From the IMG/VR virus record IMGVR_UViG_3300003322_000356, positions 1-38,905 of that record: 38,905 nt of DNA, one strand, 5' to 3'. The position numbers and the translations under genes were made by a program. How positions within the stretch are numbered: position 1 is the first letter of the stretch; each line of letters starts with the position of its first letter. The notes beneath the pieces are model-generated. The model was not told the DNA's origin. It saw only the letters and a program-made list of their open reading frames with translations, and did no database searches. Positions 23,404 through 31,877 of the stretch are shown here, piece after piece. This DNA comes from a virus.

Positions 23404-24330
23404 TTACAGGATGTCCACAACGGCGCCGTTGCCGTCTGGATTGGAGGCTTCCAGGCAGTATTCCGCCAGCAGCTGCTTACGGATGCTGTCGCCGGTCTTC
23501 GCCAGGTCGAATTGCTGCATCGGACGGTAGTAGGAGACTTCCCACAGGTCGGATTGCAGAACCCATACGTCGCGAGCACGCTGGAAGCGGTTCGGGACTG
23601 CCTTCAAGGTGCCGAAGTCGGACACGTAGATGTCCACGGCTGCCGTTACCTTCTTGTCCTCGGCTTCGTCCATCCGGGTGGCGTTGCCGGTGAAGGTGGA
23701 GAAGGTCTGCTTCGCGGCCGCGCCCAGCATCACCACGTTCGGGTTGCCGCCGGAGGTGAACGTCTTCTGCAGCGTGTCTTTCAGCAGAGCTTCGGTGAAA
23801 GCGCGCTGCGTGCCGTCAGTCTGCGCCACGTTGGTGACGAAGTTCGGCGCCACATAGCCGGCGCCGGCGTTCACGTTGGCAGAGGATACCCAGCCCACCA
23901 GGCCGCGGCTGCGACGTGGGGAGGTGGCCAGCACGTTGTTGTTGGTGAGGCCGACTTCGATGTCGCGCTTCAGCTCCAGCGACTTCAGCGACATCTGGTA
24001 GGCCATCTCGGACGAGCGGCCGGCGGAGACGGCAGCTTCCTGCGAGCCCGAGATGCTGACGGTCTTCGTGGAAATCTGCGTGCGGTTGTTCAGGCGCACG
24101 GGTACCGTGACGGCCACCGCCACGGCATCGTCGCCTTCGGCCGCTTCGTTGTTCGCCGCCGTGGCCAGCGTCTGGGTCTGCCATTCGTGCAGCGTGTTGG
24201 TGGCCTTGCCACGACGGGACATGCTCAGAAATGGGGTTTCAGTCGGCGACACGCGGTAGATGATGTCCGACAGGTCCTCACGGTTGCCGATAGTGGCAGT
24301 CGTGAGCTGGGTATTGGTTGGTGCTGGCAT
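23404..24330 (-). CDS. Major capsid protein, SU10/DUF5309 type
   Basis: 308 residues starting MPAPTNTQLTTATIGNREDL. Landmarks are IIYRVSPTETPFLSMSRRGK, LHEWQTQTL, the spine-helix region (AYQMSLKSLELKRDIEVGL), NVVMLGAAAKQTF and the C-terminal VWVLQSDLWEVSYYRPMQQF. This is the pattern of the SU10-type HK97-fold major capsid proteins. Follows the scaffold gene; no protease gene is seen nearby, in keeping with separate scaffold use. Confidence 0.9.
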   Translation of the reverse strand: MPAPTNTQLTTATIGNREDLSDIIYRVSPTETPFLSMSRRGKATNTLHEWQTQTLATAANNEAAEGDDAVAVAVTVPVRLNNRTQISTKTVSISGSQEAAVSAGRSSEMAYQMSLKSLELKRDIEVGLTNNNVLATSPRRSRGLVGWVSSANVNAGAGYVAPNFVTNVAQTDGTQRAFTEALLKDTLQKTFTSGGNPNVVMLGAAAKQTFSTFTGNATRMDEAEDKKVTAAVDIYVSDFGTLKAVPNRFQRARDVWVLQSDLWEVSYYRPMQQFDLAKTGDSIRKQLLAEYCLEASNPDGNGAVVDIL

Positions 24331-24336
24331 TGCGTT

Positions 24337-24357
24337 CTCCTATCGCCTCACGGCGTA
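24337..24357 (-). promoter_or_regulatory. Repeated 5' leader of the major capsid gene
   Basis: Identical over 21 bases to 16261-16281. Contains a CGCC-GTGA-GGCG hairpin and the ATAGGAG ribosome site of the capsid gene, 6 nt before its ATG. The scaffold gene upstream has a similar TCCC-GTGA-GGGA hairpin in its leader. Confidence 0.6.
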
Positions 24358-24371
24358 AAAGGGATGTTCAG

Positions 24372-25430
24372 TCAGGTGTAGTTGAGGAAGAGCGCCGCGG
24401 CGTCGCGCACGCTGCCGGTCTTCTCCAGCTGCTTCATGGCCGACGTACGGCCATCGGTGGGTTTCGTTGCGGCGACGCCCGGCCGCTCGACCTTCGGCGG
24501 CACCGCGGCCACCTTCTTGCCCGCCTCGGCGGCGCGCTTCATGAGGTCACGGTATTTCATGGCGTCATTGGCGAGCAGCAGAATGCGCGCGTCCAGCACG
24601 GTCAAGCCGTCCTGGGGCGTGAAGCCGCGTTCCTCCATGAAGGTTTCGATCAGGCCCATGCCAGCCTTCATCTTCGCCGGGTCCTTCCATTCCGGCAGCT
24701 TGTCAAGCAGCGCCTGGTGCTGGGTCTGGAGGAATTGGCGGTCGGCCTGGTCACGTTCCTGCTGCATTTCGCCGGCGATACGCTGCTGCTCCTGCTGGGC
24801 CTTCATCAGGTTCGCTTGTCGCTCTTGGAGGATGCGTTGCTGGGTCAGGTATTCAACGGGATCGCTGTTCAGCAGCTCCTGCGTCAGCACCTTCTCAGCC
24901 TCGGCGATGATCGCCTGCTGGGTCAGTGCAAACGCGTCAAGCTGCTTGGCGTAGTTTTCGCGGTCGGATCTGGCTTTCTGCGTCTCTGCTTCGGCCGCTT
25001 TACGCTGCTCGGCCGCTTCCATGGTCTTGCGGGTGTAATCCTGCTGGCGCAGGCCACCCTTGTGAAGCTCTGCCAGCTCGGCCTTTGTCAGCGTCACCGG
25101 CTTGCCGTCAACCTCGAAGGTGACGGTGTCGGCTTCGTTGCCCTGGGCCTGCTGTTGCTGCGGCTGATCGCCTTCTTCCCCGGTTTGCTGGGTGGCGCCA
25201 GCGGCCTCTTCGGCTGCCAGGCGTTCCGCCGCGGCTTCGGGCGATTCTGCCTGCTGTTCTTCACTCTCCGCTGGGGCCTCACCGCCCAGGAAAGAGGAAA
25301 AGGCGCTCACGCTGGAATCGACGTCCAGCGCGCCGGTGCTGCTGCCGCCGGAGGCGCCACCTTCCGAAGCGGATTCGCGGAACACACCGCCTCGGATCAA
25401 CAGGACTTTGAGCTGCTTATGGATGTTCAT
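24372..25430 (-). CDS. Capsid scaffolding protein (352 aa)
   Basis: Highly charged and helical, rich in Glu, Gln and Ala. The disordered acidic N-terminal third (SEEQQAESPEAAAERLAAEE) is followed by TVTFEVDGKPVTLTKAELAE, a long coiled-coil (about 140-240) and a C-terminal helix-turn with basic residues (AMKQLEKTGSVRDAAALFL). Directly upstream of the capsid gene. Typical of podovirus scaffolds removed after head assembly. Confidence 0.83.
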   Translation of the reverse strand: MNIHKQLKVLLIRGGVFRESASEGGASGGSSTGALDVDSSVSAFSSFLGGEAPAESEEQQAESPEAAAERLAAEEAAGATQQTGEEGDQPQQQQAQGNEADTVTFEVDGKPVTLTKAELAELHKGGLRQQDYTRKTMEAAEQRKAAEAETQKARSDRENYAKQLDAFALTQQAIIAEAEKVLTQELLNSDPVEYLTQQRILQERQANLMKAQQEQQRIAGEMQQERDQADRQFLQTQHQALLDKLPEWKDPAKMKAGMGLIETFMEERGFTPQDGLTVLDARILLLANDAMKYRDLMKRAAEAGKKVAAVPPKVERPGVAATKPTDGRTSAMKQLEKTGSVRDAAALFLNYT

Positions 25431-25475
25431 GATTACCTTTCTCGGGTTCCCTCACGGGATTGTCCGAACTGCTTG

Positions 25476-25652
25476 TTACACTTCGATGATTTGGCCGGTG
25501 GTCAGCTGGTAGGCTGGTTTGCCGGTCATGGCCTGGATGCTGGAGCCGTTCTTGGCCTGCACCAGCGTGCCGTCAGGCTCGGGATGCCAGCAGCGTGCCA
25601 CCTGCTCAGGGGATTCGCGCACGATGTCCACCAGTTCCGCGAAACTGATCAC
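25476..25652 (-). CDS. Small hypothetical head-region protein (58 aa)
   Basis: GTG start at 25652 in a GTGA overlap with the gene upstream (reads ISFAELVDIVRESPEQVARC). A longer ATG start at 25829 would overlap the upstream gene by 180 nt with a low-complexity peptide, so it is rejected. Contains one Cys/His pair (CWHPEP). Function unknown. Confidence 0.6.
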   Translation of the reverse strand: MISFAELVDIVRESPEQVARCWHPEPDGTLVQAKNGSSIQAMTGKPAYQLTTGQIIEV

Positions 25653-25939
25653 CAGCCCGCTATCTGCTTCAGGCGATCGCTGATCTTCTGCTTGTGCGCC
25701 AGATCCACCTTCGCCAGCTGCCCCGACTCCAGGCTGCTGCGCAGTGTCAGTTCCAGTTTGTTCGTCAGGCGCAGAAGCTGGTACAGATGCTCCCGCCCCA
25801 CCTTGTCTCTTGCCGGGCTGTTTTGCCATTGCTCTATCAACTCCATCTTGATGTCATCGAAAGCTTGAGAGAAAGCCGGGTTCTCAAGCACCAAACGCGC
25901 CTGGTCGGCGTCGTAAATCCGTTTGTCAAGGCTACTCAC
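25649..25939 (-). CDS. Small helical protein after the portal (96 aa)
   Basis: GTG start in a GTGA overlap with the portal stop. MSSLDKRIYDADQARLVLEN, then FDDIKMELIEQWQNSP and LYQLLRLTNKLELTLRSSLE. All-helical. Similar short helical proteins follow portals or terminases in many podoviruses, without a defined role. Confidence 0.65.
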   Translation of the reverse strand: MSSLDKRIYDADQARLVLENPAFSQAFDDIKMELIEQWQNSPARDKVGREHLYQLLRLTNKLELTLRSSLESGQLAKVDLAHKQKISDRLKQIAGW

Positions 25940-28269
25940 TGCGCTGCTCCACGGTTGGCGGCGTCTTCGGCCGCGGTCAGGCTCGGGTCATTGGTCTGCT
26001 TGGCGCTGATCTGCGCGGCGACGATCTTGCCCTGTTCGGAAATGTCGGCCTTGTAGCGCTCAACTTCGGCGCTGAGCTGGGCCTTGTACTCTTCGCTGGC
26101 GAGCTTTTGGCGGTCGAGCTCGATGCGGGCCATCTGCTGTTCGTGGGCATAGGCAGCCTGCTGGGCATCCAGCTCTGCCTGACGCCGGGCACGCAGTTCC
26201 TGCTGCTCGGCTTCCAGTTGCTGCCGGTTCTGGTCCACCTGCATCTGCGCCTGGGCTTTGATGGTGGCCTCGGCAATCATCGCCTGGCGCTCCAACTCGG
26301 CATTCTGCTGCTTGAACTGCAACTCCTGCTGGAAGCGCTGCTGGTCGAACTGCAGCTTGACCATGTTCGGGTCCGGCGCCGGCGGCCGCGGTGGGGCGTT
26401 GGCCGGATCGGTGAAGAACTGGCCGGCATCCTTGAACCCCAAGGCCTCAGCCAGCTTCGCGTTCGCGTTATAGACATTCTGCGGCGTGCTGATACCCAAT
26501 GCCAGGCCTTCCGCCTGCTTCTGGCCCAGCACAGCAAGGTGGCTCACCAGCTGGTCCTTGTTACCGGTACCCAGACCGACATTGATCGACAGCGAGAACT
26601 GGTTCGTCCAGGCGCGCGGGTCAATGTTCACCCATTTGCCGTTCAGCTTGATCTGTTCGGCCTTGTTCTGGTATTGCGTGACCAACTTCAGAATTATGTT
26701 GCCCAGATCGGTGAAGCCCGTTTCGGCCATGTGACGGCTGATCAGCTCAATACGCGAATCCGCGCGGTTGGTGATGATGTTCGCCTGGGTGGCGGTCTGC
26801 TGCAGCTGCAGGCCGTTGCCGCCCTGGGTCTGGCGCGTCCAGCCGGTGGCTTCCTCGGCGGCGCCCTCATACCATTCCAGCATCTGCATGGTGCTGCCGA
26901 CGTCGCCGGTGCCCTGGTCCAGCCGGCCGACGGCGTTGGGCTGCTTCACGCGCACGACGCCGCCCGGACGAGAATTCAGCAGGTCGTCCAAGTTCACCTG
27001 ATTGTCCACGGCGAAGTAGCGGCCGTTCACCTGCAGGTAGACATTGTCCAGCGTAGCGCGCAGCAGGCTCGTACGCACGCGCTGCGGCTCGATGGCCAAG
27101 TCGGCCGGGCACAGACCGAAGAACTGGTGCGGTAATGGGATAGAGCCCAGGTCGACGAACGGCTGACCGTCGCACTCGACGTTCTCGAAGATGTGCGTGC
27201 CGGCCTTGAGCACCTTGCGCCACTCGGGAATGCCGTCGCCGTCCCAGTCCACCTGCTGATAGCTCTCCAGCAGCCAGATCTCGCGCTGCGATGGATCCGT
27301 GCTCTCGGTCAGGTCGTACTGCGTGAACTGATCGTGCACAAACTGATCCGCCTCGATGCGCACCTGGTTGAATTCGGATGTGTCATCGTCGCTCGGCAGA
27401 TCATCCGGCACATCGTAGCCGGCGGATTTCAGGTAGCCGACGGTGCGCTTGAAGCGGTGGCCGCACCAGGGGGTATCCTTCAGCGACTTCGCGCGCTTGC
27501 TGATGAGGAATTCCCATGGTGGGACGTTCTCGATGCACAGCTTGCCGCCAGACTTCACGCGTTTGCACGTCACGTCGTAAAGCAGCGGCGCCGGCGTGGC
27601 CTGAAGCTGTTGGTATTGCTGCTGCAGCTGCGCGAGCGCTTGGGCGTCCTGCTGGTCCTGAATGCCGACGACTTGCGCCTGCTGCAGCTGGGCCTCGATC
27701 TGCGCCTTTGCCGCCGCCATCTGCTTCTGTGCGTCTGGGTCGGGGTAGGAGCGCTGTGCTATCACTTTGATTTCCGGGTCATCCATCAGGATGGCCAGCT
27801 GCACATCGGTCTGGCCGCGGTATTCCTCCTTCGTTTCGATATCGGAGTTATCCCACCAGACCTTGATGATGCCTTTCTTGAGCTGCAGCGCGTCGCGGAT
27901 CCAGGTGGAGATTATCTGATAGCCCGGATTGCGCTTGCGCAGCAGGTAGTTCACATAGTCGGAGACCAGTGGCGCCTGCTCGGCGTCTTCCGGTTTGGTT
28001 TCCTCGAATTCGAACACATTCTCGGTGCCGCAGAAGGTCTTGATCAGCGGCGCTTCCATGCCCAGCACCGTGTCGCGCACGGTGGTGTCCACGACGCTGG
28101 AGCGGCCGTCAATTTCTGGCGGCGCCAGATCACCTTCCGGGCGGGCATAGAAGTAGACCTCATTGCGCGTGCGGGCCGCTTCCAGCTCGCCGTCGCCGTA
28201 GCCATAGGCTTGGCGTGATTCGTTGTCGATCAGCGCGATCAGGTCGGCTTCGGTCAGTTTTTTCGTCAT
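25936..28269 (-). CDS. Portal protein (P22/SU10-like, 777 aa)
   Basis: Large portal. The N-terminal region MTKKLTEADLIALIDNESRQ is followed by VVDTTVRDTVLGMEAPLIKTFCG, ISTWIRDALQLKKGIIKVWWD, VPPWEFLISKRAKSLKDTPW, IPLPHQFFGLCPADLAIEPQ and a 180-residue Gln/Ala/Glu coiled-coil at the C-terminus (about 590-765), matching the barrel-forming end of P22-like portals. It forms the dodecameric DNA entry/exit ring. Length within the usual 700-800 range. Confidence 0.92.
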   Translation of the reverse strand: MTKKLTEADLIALIDNESRQAYGYGDGELEAARTRNEVYFYARPEGDLAPPEIDGRSSVVDTTVRDTVLGMEAPLIKTFCGTENVFEFEETKPEDAEQAPLVSDYVNYLLRKRNPGYQIISTWIRDALQLKKGIIKVWWDNSDIETKEEYRGQTDVQLAILMDDPEIKVIAQRSYPDPDAQKQMAAAKAQIEAQLQQAQVVGIQDQQDAQALAQLQQQYQQLQATPAPLLYDVTCKRVKSGGKLCIENVPPWEFLISKRAKSLKDTPWCGHRFKRTVGYLKSAGYDVPDDLPSDDDTSEFNQVRIEADQFVHDQFTQYDLTESTDPSQREIWLLESYQQVDWDGDGIPEWRKVLKAGTHIFENVECDGQPFVDLGSIPLPHQFFGLCPADLAIEPQRVRTSLLRATLDNVYLQVNGRYFAVDNQVNLDDLLNSRPGGVVRVKQPNAVGRLDQGTGDVGSTMQMLEWYEGAAEEATGWTRQTQGGNGLQLQQTATQANIITNRADSRIELISRHMAETGFTDLGNIILKLVTQYQNKAEQIKLNGKWVNIDPRAWTNQFSLSINVGLGTGNKDQLVSHLAVLGQKQAEGLALGISTPQNVYNANAKLAEALGFKDAGQFFTDPANAPPRPPAPDPNMVKLQFDQQRFQQELQFKQQNAELERQAMIAEATIKAQAQMQVDQNRQQLEAEQQELRARRQAELDAQQAAYAHEQQMARIELDRQKLASEEYKAQLSAEVERYKADISEQGKIVAAQISAKQTNDPSLTAAEDAANRGAAQ

Positions 28270-28321
28270 TGGCCTGCGGGACGTCTCACGACGGTGCCTC
28301 GATAATGATTCGGTTGTACTG

Positions 28322-29638
28322 CTATGCGTTGGAAACTTTCGGGTAGTTCAGTGAACTGCCCCAGGTGCTGCTCGGCGGCTCGTATGCCACCGCCATCAGG
28401 CCGAAGGCATCGGATCCATGGCTGGACCAGTCGTGGTCTGGGCCCAGGCCGATGCCGCGCACTTCGTCCTTCTTCTCGTGATACCAGCCCAGCGCCTCGC
28501 GGCCGCCTTCGGTGGTGTCGGCGTTGAACCAGATGGCGGGGAACAGTCGGCGTACAGCCTCGATGCGGGCCGCCGCCGCGCCTTTGCCCTGGTTTGGCAC
28601 CACGGTCACGGTATAGCCGACCTGCTGCAGCGCCGACTCATACGACACGTCATACACCTTGTCCTGCGTGCTGCCATCGTGCGGCAGCCATATCTGCGCA
28701 TTCTTCGGCGTGTAATCGCGCTCGCGCATCCAGGCAAGGTGCGTCGCCAGCGGCTGGCCGACGGCTTCGTAGTAGTCGATCACGTGCACGGCCTTGCCGA
28801 CGAATTGCACCGCCCAGATCGCCATCGCGTCCGCGCGCGCGCCGGTTCCCCCGATGTCGAAGAACAGCCGGATGGTCATCAGCGGGTCGAGCGGCACCCT
28901 GCAGATGCGGCCTTGGGCCCGAGCGGTGGCCAGATGCTGCGCGAAGTACGCGCCCTCCATCAGGGTGACGTAACCGCCTTCCCAGATGTGGTCGTACTGG
29001 TCCGGCTGCATGCGCAGGCAGTCCAGGCGCTCCTGCTCCAGCTCCTTCGTGAACCACGGATTGTCGCGCCAGTTGGCGACCACCACCTTCGCATCAGTGG
29101 GCAGTTCAGGGCCGCTCAGCATCTGTTCGATGGGGTCTTTCTTCCGGCGCGGATTCCAGCTGAACCACAGCTGCGAACCGGGCGCGCGAATCGTCGGGCG
29201 AAGCAGGTTCAGCGAGTGCAGGGTTGCAGTCTGCGCTTCCTCCCACCAGGCGCGCTTGAAGCCCTCCAACGACTTGATGCTATCCGCCGTGTAGTCATTC
29301 ATGCCCTTGAAGGCAATCATGCCGTCGCCGGGCGTCGCGATCACGTCGCGGTAGACCTTGAAGCCTTGCGACTCATTCAGGCCCATGGCCGCCAGTTTCG
29401 ATTCCAACAGCAGCTTCGATGACTGCGCCAGATCCTTCTGCACCTCGCGGATGCAGATTGCCCGCATGCCTTCGCCGCCGCTGTTGCCCGGCTCAGCCAT
29501 GCAGTCCTCGACCATCAGGTCACCGAAGAACTGCGACTTGCCCGATCCGCGGCCGCCTTTCGCGCCCTTGTAGCGCGATGGCTCCAGAAGGGGCACGAAG
29601 ACGCGCGCGGTCGGGATATCAAGCGCCCGGGCCGACAT
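28322..29638 (-). CDS. terL: Terminase large subunit
   Basis: 438 residues. Walker A GAKGGRGSGKS at about 25-35, Walker B region FKRAWWEEAQTATLHSL, motif III-like LWFSWNPRRKKDP, then the nuclease domain with Asp in IRLFFDIGGTGARADAMAIW and a C-terminal Asp in HGSDAFGLMAVAY. ATP-driven DNA packaging and cutting. Overlaps the small-subunit gene by 20 nt. Confidence 0.95.
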   Translation of the reverse strand: MSARALDIPTARVFVPLLEPSRYKGAKGGRGSGKSQFFGDLMVEDCMAEPGNSGGEGMRAICIREVQKDLAQSSKLLLESKLAAMGLNESQGFKVYRDVIATPGDGMIAFKGMNDYTADSIKSLEGFKRAWWEEAQTATLHSLNLLRPTIRAPGSQLWFSWNPRRKKDPIEQMLSGPELPTDAKVVVANWRDNPWFTKELEQERLDCLRMQPDQYDHIWEGGYVTLMEGAYFAQHLATARAQGRICRVPLDPLMTIRLFFDIGGTGARADAMAIWAVQFVGKAVHVIDYYEAVGQPLATHLAWMRERDYTPKNAQIWLPHDGSTQDKVYDVSYESALQQVGYTVTVVPNQGKGAAAARIEAVRRLFPAIWFNADTTEGGREALGWYHEKKDEVRGIGLGPDHDWSSHGSDAFGLMAVAYEPPSSTWGSSLNYPKVSNA

Positions 29639-29909
29639 CTTTCGGGTCGATGATAGTGCGGGTCAGCGAGTGCACAATGTGTTCGCCGCCGGGGCCGGGG
29701 CCGGTTACCTGCAGCGGCAGCACGCGGCCCAGCAGGGCGAGGAAAGCCTTTGGGTTCTTCTTCGCCTGGGTCGTAAGGTACGATACGCCGCCGGCCTGCT
29801 CCAGGGCCAGTATGACCATTTCCTTGATCGCGGCCGTGTTCTTGTTCGGCACGCCCTTTGGCCTGCCGGGCGATTTCGGCATTACCTTTTTCGGTTTTAC
29901 AGTTTCCAT
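29619..29909 (-). CDS. Probable terminase small subunit (96 aa)
   Basis: Basic N-terminus KPKKVMPKSPGRPKGVPNKN resembling the DNA-binding start of DUF5681-like small terminases, then a helical segment (IKEMVILALEQAGGVSYL, KAFLALLGRVLPLQV). Shorter than most small subunits, so it could be a reduced version. Position directly before terL supports the call. Confidence 0.7.
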   Translation of the reverse strand: METVKPKKVMPKSPGRPKGVPNKNTAAIKEMVILALEQAGGVSYLTTQAKKNPKAFLALLGRVLPLQVTGPGPGGEHIVHSLTRTIIDPKDVGPGA

Positions 29910-29954
29910 GCTTGCACTGGGTTCCTTTCGGATTATCCAGCCTCGGTTGGTTGC

Positions 29955-30155
29955 TTATTTCTTCAAGACTTTGTTCGCCTTCGCGCGAATCTTGTCGGCC
30001 TGCGAAGGGCTCAGGTTACCGGCACGCTCCTGCTGCGTGGCCCGGGCCTTGGCATTCGCTGCGTGCGATCGGTCGTTCACCGGATAGCTGCGGCCGGCGC
30101 CGGCGAAGGCGGATTTCGGCAGCGCGTTGCGCTTCTTGCTGGTCAGAGTTGCCAT
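29955..30155 (-). CDS. Conserved small basic phage protein (66 aa)
   Basis: MATLTSKKRNALPKSAFAGA then GRSYPVNDRSHAANAKARAT: a conserved motif found as a stand-alone protein, or near the ends of larger virion proteins, in many phages. Very basic and Ala/Lys-rich. No defined function; nucleic-acid contact in the head is possible. Confidence 0.72.
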   Translation of the reverse strand: MATLTSKKRNALPKSAFAGAGRSYPVNDRSHAANAKARATQQERAGNLSPSQADKIRAKANKVLKK

Positions 30156-30164
30156 GCCTGCTCC

Positions 30165-30980
30165 TCAAGGAATGCGGCGATACAGCGTTCCCTCCCACGA
30201 TCCGGAGAGGATGATGCCGGCCGTGCTGGTGTACGAGCAGCGCAGCTGGAAATCCGTGCCGCCGGGCACCGGGATCGGCGTTTTCGGATCGAGGCTCTTG
30301 CCGCTGCCGCTGTCAGTGCAGGTGATCGCACGCGGCAGCCGGATTGGTGCCGTGGAGGCAGATCCGCGGAAGTAGAACAGGACGTCGGCGCCCTTGACCG
30401 TCCCGCCACCACCGCCAGCCGACGAATTGATCTGGATGTCGATATCATCGATCAACAGGATGTGGCCAGTCGGCACGGTGTACTGGCTGCCCTTGCTGAC
30501 AGCCGGCGTGAGGTCAATGACGCTCGAAATCGGGATGACAGCGCGGACCGGTCCGGCACCCACATCCCTGACGCGGATTTCCCCTGCGTTGCGACCACCT
30601 GCGCCGACGGCGCCAAGCGTTACCGAGTTGACGCGGTAGAACTGCGTCGAGAGCGCCACAGGCGTGGCGCCGTTGGTGGCCTTCGTCTCCGAAATCTCGT
30701 TCAGGCTGATGTCCAGGCCGCTCACGGTCACGCTCTGCGCGCCAGAGCCAGCCGCGGTGTCGTTCACTGCGTTCGCGCCAATCGATACGATTTCGAGGCT
30801 CGTCGCGCCAGTCATCCACGGGTAGATGCCGGCCAGCGGCCAGATGTCGTTGGCAGCCACACCGGTACTTGCAATCGTCACCTGGCCCAGGCCTGTCACC
30901 CGGCGCACGATGTTGCCGTACAGGCCAAGCGAAACGTCGTCGCGCAGCTCGCTCCCCTGGTGCGTCACGTAGGCAGTCAT
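30165..30980 (-). CDS. First late-operon protein, probably structural (271 aa)
   Basis: Start MTAYVTHQGSELRDDVSLGL follows the strong terminator region; a longer in-frame start would run through the terminator and is rejected. Beta-rich with repeated Val/Thr/Gly strands (TLGAVGAGGRNAGEIRVRDV, PVPGGTDFQLRCSYT). No family recognised. As the first gene under Q control it is likely a virion protein. Confidence 0.65.
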   Translation of the reverse strand: MTAYVTHQGSELRDDVSLGLYGNIVRRVTGLGQVTIASTGVAANDIWPLAGIYPWMTGATSLEIVSIGANAVNDTAAGSGAQSVTVSGLDISLNEISETKATNGATPVALSTQFYRVNSVTLGAVGAGGRNAGEIRVRDVGAGPVRAVIPISSVIDLTPAVSKGSQYTVPTGHILLIDDIDIQINSSAGGGGGTVKGADVLFYFRGSASTAPIRLPRAITCTDSGSGKSLDPKTPIPVPGGTDFQLRCSYTSTAGIILSGSWEGTLYRRIP

Positions 30981-30990
30981 GCAAAGCTCC

Positions 30991-31026
30991 AAAAAAACGC
31001 CGCCCCGACGCAATTGCCGGGGCGGC
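30991..31026 (-). terminator. tR'-like terminator before the late genes
   Basis: Nine-pair stem GCCGCCCCG/CGGGGCGGC (30999-31007 with 31018-31026) followed by seven T on the minus strand. It stands just ahead of the first late gene and just after the Q-like gene, the classic place of a terminator overridden by Q. Confidence 0.85.
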
Positions 31027-31070
31027 CAAGGCCACACACGAAGGTGGTAGAGGAGACAGCGGGTGGTGCA

Positions 31071-31106
31071 AAAGCAAAAGCCCCGGAGCATTTCTGCACC
31101 AGGGCT
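31071..31106 (-). terminator. Second hairpin terminator after Q
   Basis: Minus-strand stem AGCCCTGG/CCGGGGCT (with a wobble) around a 12-nt loop, followed by TTTTGCTTTT. Together with the one at 30991-31026 it forms a tandem stop between early and late genes. Confidence 0.6.
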
Positions 31107-31163
31107 TCGAATTTCTTCCGGGGACGCCGCGGGCTCCCACTGGGAACCCGGACGCGTCGCACT

Positions 31164-31577
31164 TCAGACGGAGATAAGTTGTTGGTGCGGAATGTACGCC
31201 GTTCTGTTCCCGCTGTCAACCGCATCCTCGATCGCATGCTGGGCATCGTGGAAGGCGGCGACAAAGATGCTGATCGGCCGCACCGGCAGCTTCGTCATCC
31301 GGCACACCACTTCCGGCCTGGCCTGCTCGATGTAGCACCAGTGCAGGATCATGCGCTGCTGCAGCGTGACCTCCGCCATGGCGCGCTGGATGGCCCAGGC
31401 GTCACGGTCGTCCAGCTCCTCGCGCACGTCGTGTCCGGACCACACATTGCCCAGGGCCGCCTTGCGCATGCGCTCGCACACGGCTCCCGTCATCGAGTCA
31501 GCACCGCCATGGCTCGTCGCGGTCGCCCACCGAGCCCAGTTCTCCAGCCTCACGCCGATGTCCTTCGGTCTCGTCAC
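31164..31577 (-). CDS. Q-type late antiterminator (137 aa)
   Basis: GTG start in a GTGA overlap with the upstream gene. RPKDIGVRLENWARWA at the N-terminus and WSGHDVREELDDRDAWAIQR .. QRMILHWCYIEQARPEVVCR follow the layout of phage-82-like antitermination Q proteins, ending with a helix-turn-helix-like FVAAFHDAQHAIEDAV. Last gene of the early leftward operon, followed by terminators and the late genes, exactly where Q belongs. It would let RNA polymerase read through into 30 to 9.5 kb. Confidence 0.78.
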   Translation of the reverse strand: MTRPKDIGVRLENWARWATATSHGGADSMTGAVCERMRKAALGNVWSGHDVREELDDRDAWAIQRAMAEVTLQQRMILHWCYIEQARPEVVCRMTKLPVRPISIFVAAFHDAQHAIEDAVDSGNRTAYIPHQQLISV

Positions 31578-31756
31578 TCGCGCTCCTCGTAGGCGGTGCA
31601 GCGGATCTGCTTCAGCGGATCGGCGGTGCTCGGGTGCGTGCATTGCAGCGCGCCCTCGATCATCTTGCGGTAGCGGCAGCCCTTGCATGTCTGTTCCTCC
31701 TCGTGCAGCAGCACGTCCAGTGGGTCGCCGTAATGGCTTTGCGGCAGCGTGTTCAT
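31574..31756 (-). CDS. Small four-Cys protein (60 aa)
   Basis: MNTLPQSHYGDPLDVLLHEE, then CKGCRYRK ... LQCTHPS ... IRCTAYEE: a CxxC-x(n)-C-x(n)-C pattern that could bind zinc. Similar proteins occur beside Q in Burkholderiales phages. Both ends overlap neighbours (ATGA and GTGA). Confidence 0.68.
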   Translation of the reverse strand: MNTLPQSHYGDPLDVLLHEEEQTCKGCRYRKMIEGALQCTHPSTADPLKQIRCTAYEERE

Positions 31757-31866
31757 TCGCCCTCCAGCTCGTTCGCTCGGCTCAGGAGCGCGATGAAGGC
31801 CATGATGCCCAGCAGCCCGACAACGGCCACCAGCCCGTACAGCAGCAACGTGAAAATCGTCTCCAT
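31753..31866 (-). CDS. 37-aa membrane peptide
   Basis: METIFTLLLYGLVAVVGLLG with further IMAFIALL, then a charged tail (SRANELEGE). One membrane helix. ATGA overlap with the next gene and a start just downstream of the RuvC-like gene (GGAGGAATGC upstream). Function unknown. Confidence 0.62.
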   Translation of the reverse strand: METIFTLLLYGLVAVVGLLGIMAFIALLSRANELEGE

Positions 31867-31877
31867 GCATTCCTCCG

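Noticed and set aside
25653-25829. Longer start for the 58-aa head-region protein
   Set aside because: Would overlap the upstream gene by 180 nt with a low-complexity sequence; the GTGA-coupled start fits the operon style.
24318-25868. 516-codon rightward ORF opposite scaffold and neighbouring genes
   Set aside because: Leu/Gly/Arg-rich mirror of the Glu/Gln-rich scaffold gene; the leftward frame has the coherent structural gene.
26107-28218. Long rightward ORFs opposite the portal
   Set aside because: They overlap a clear portal gene and show no domain.
29670-31592. 640-codon rightward ORF
   Set aside because: It runs antisense through the coupled leftward genes and across a terminator, has Arg/Ala/His-rich composition typical of high-G+C shadow frames, and no ribosome site.
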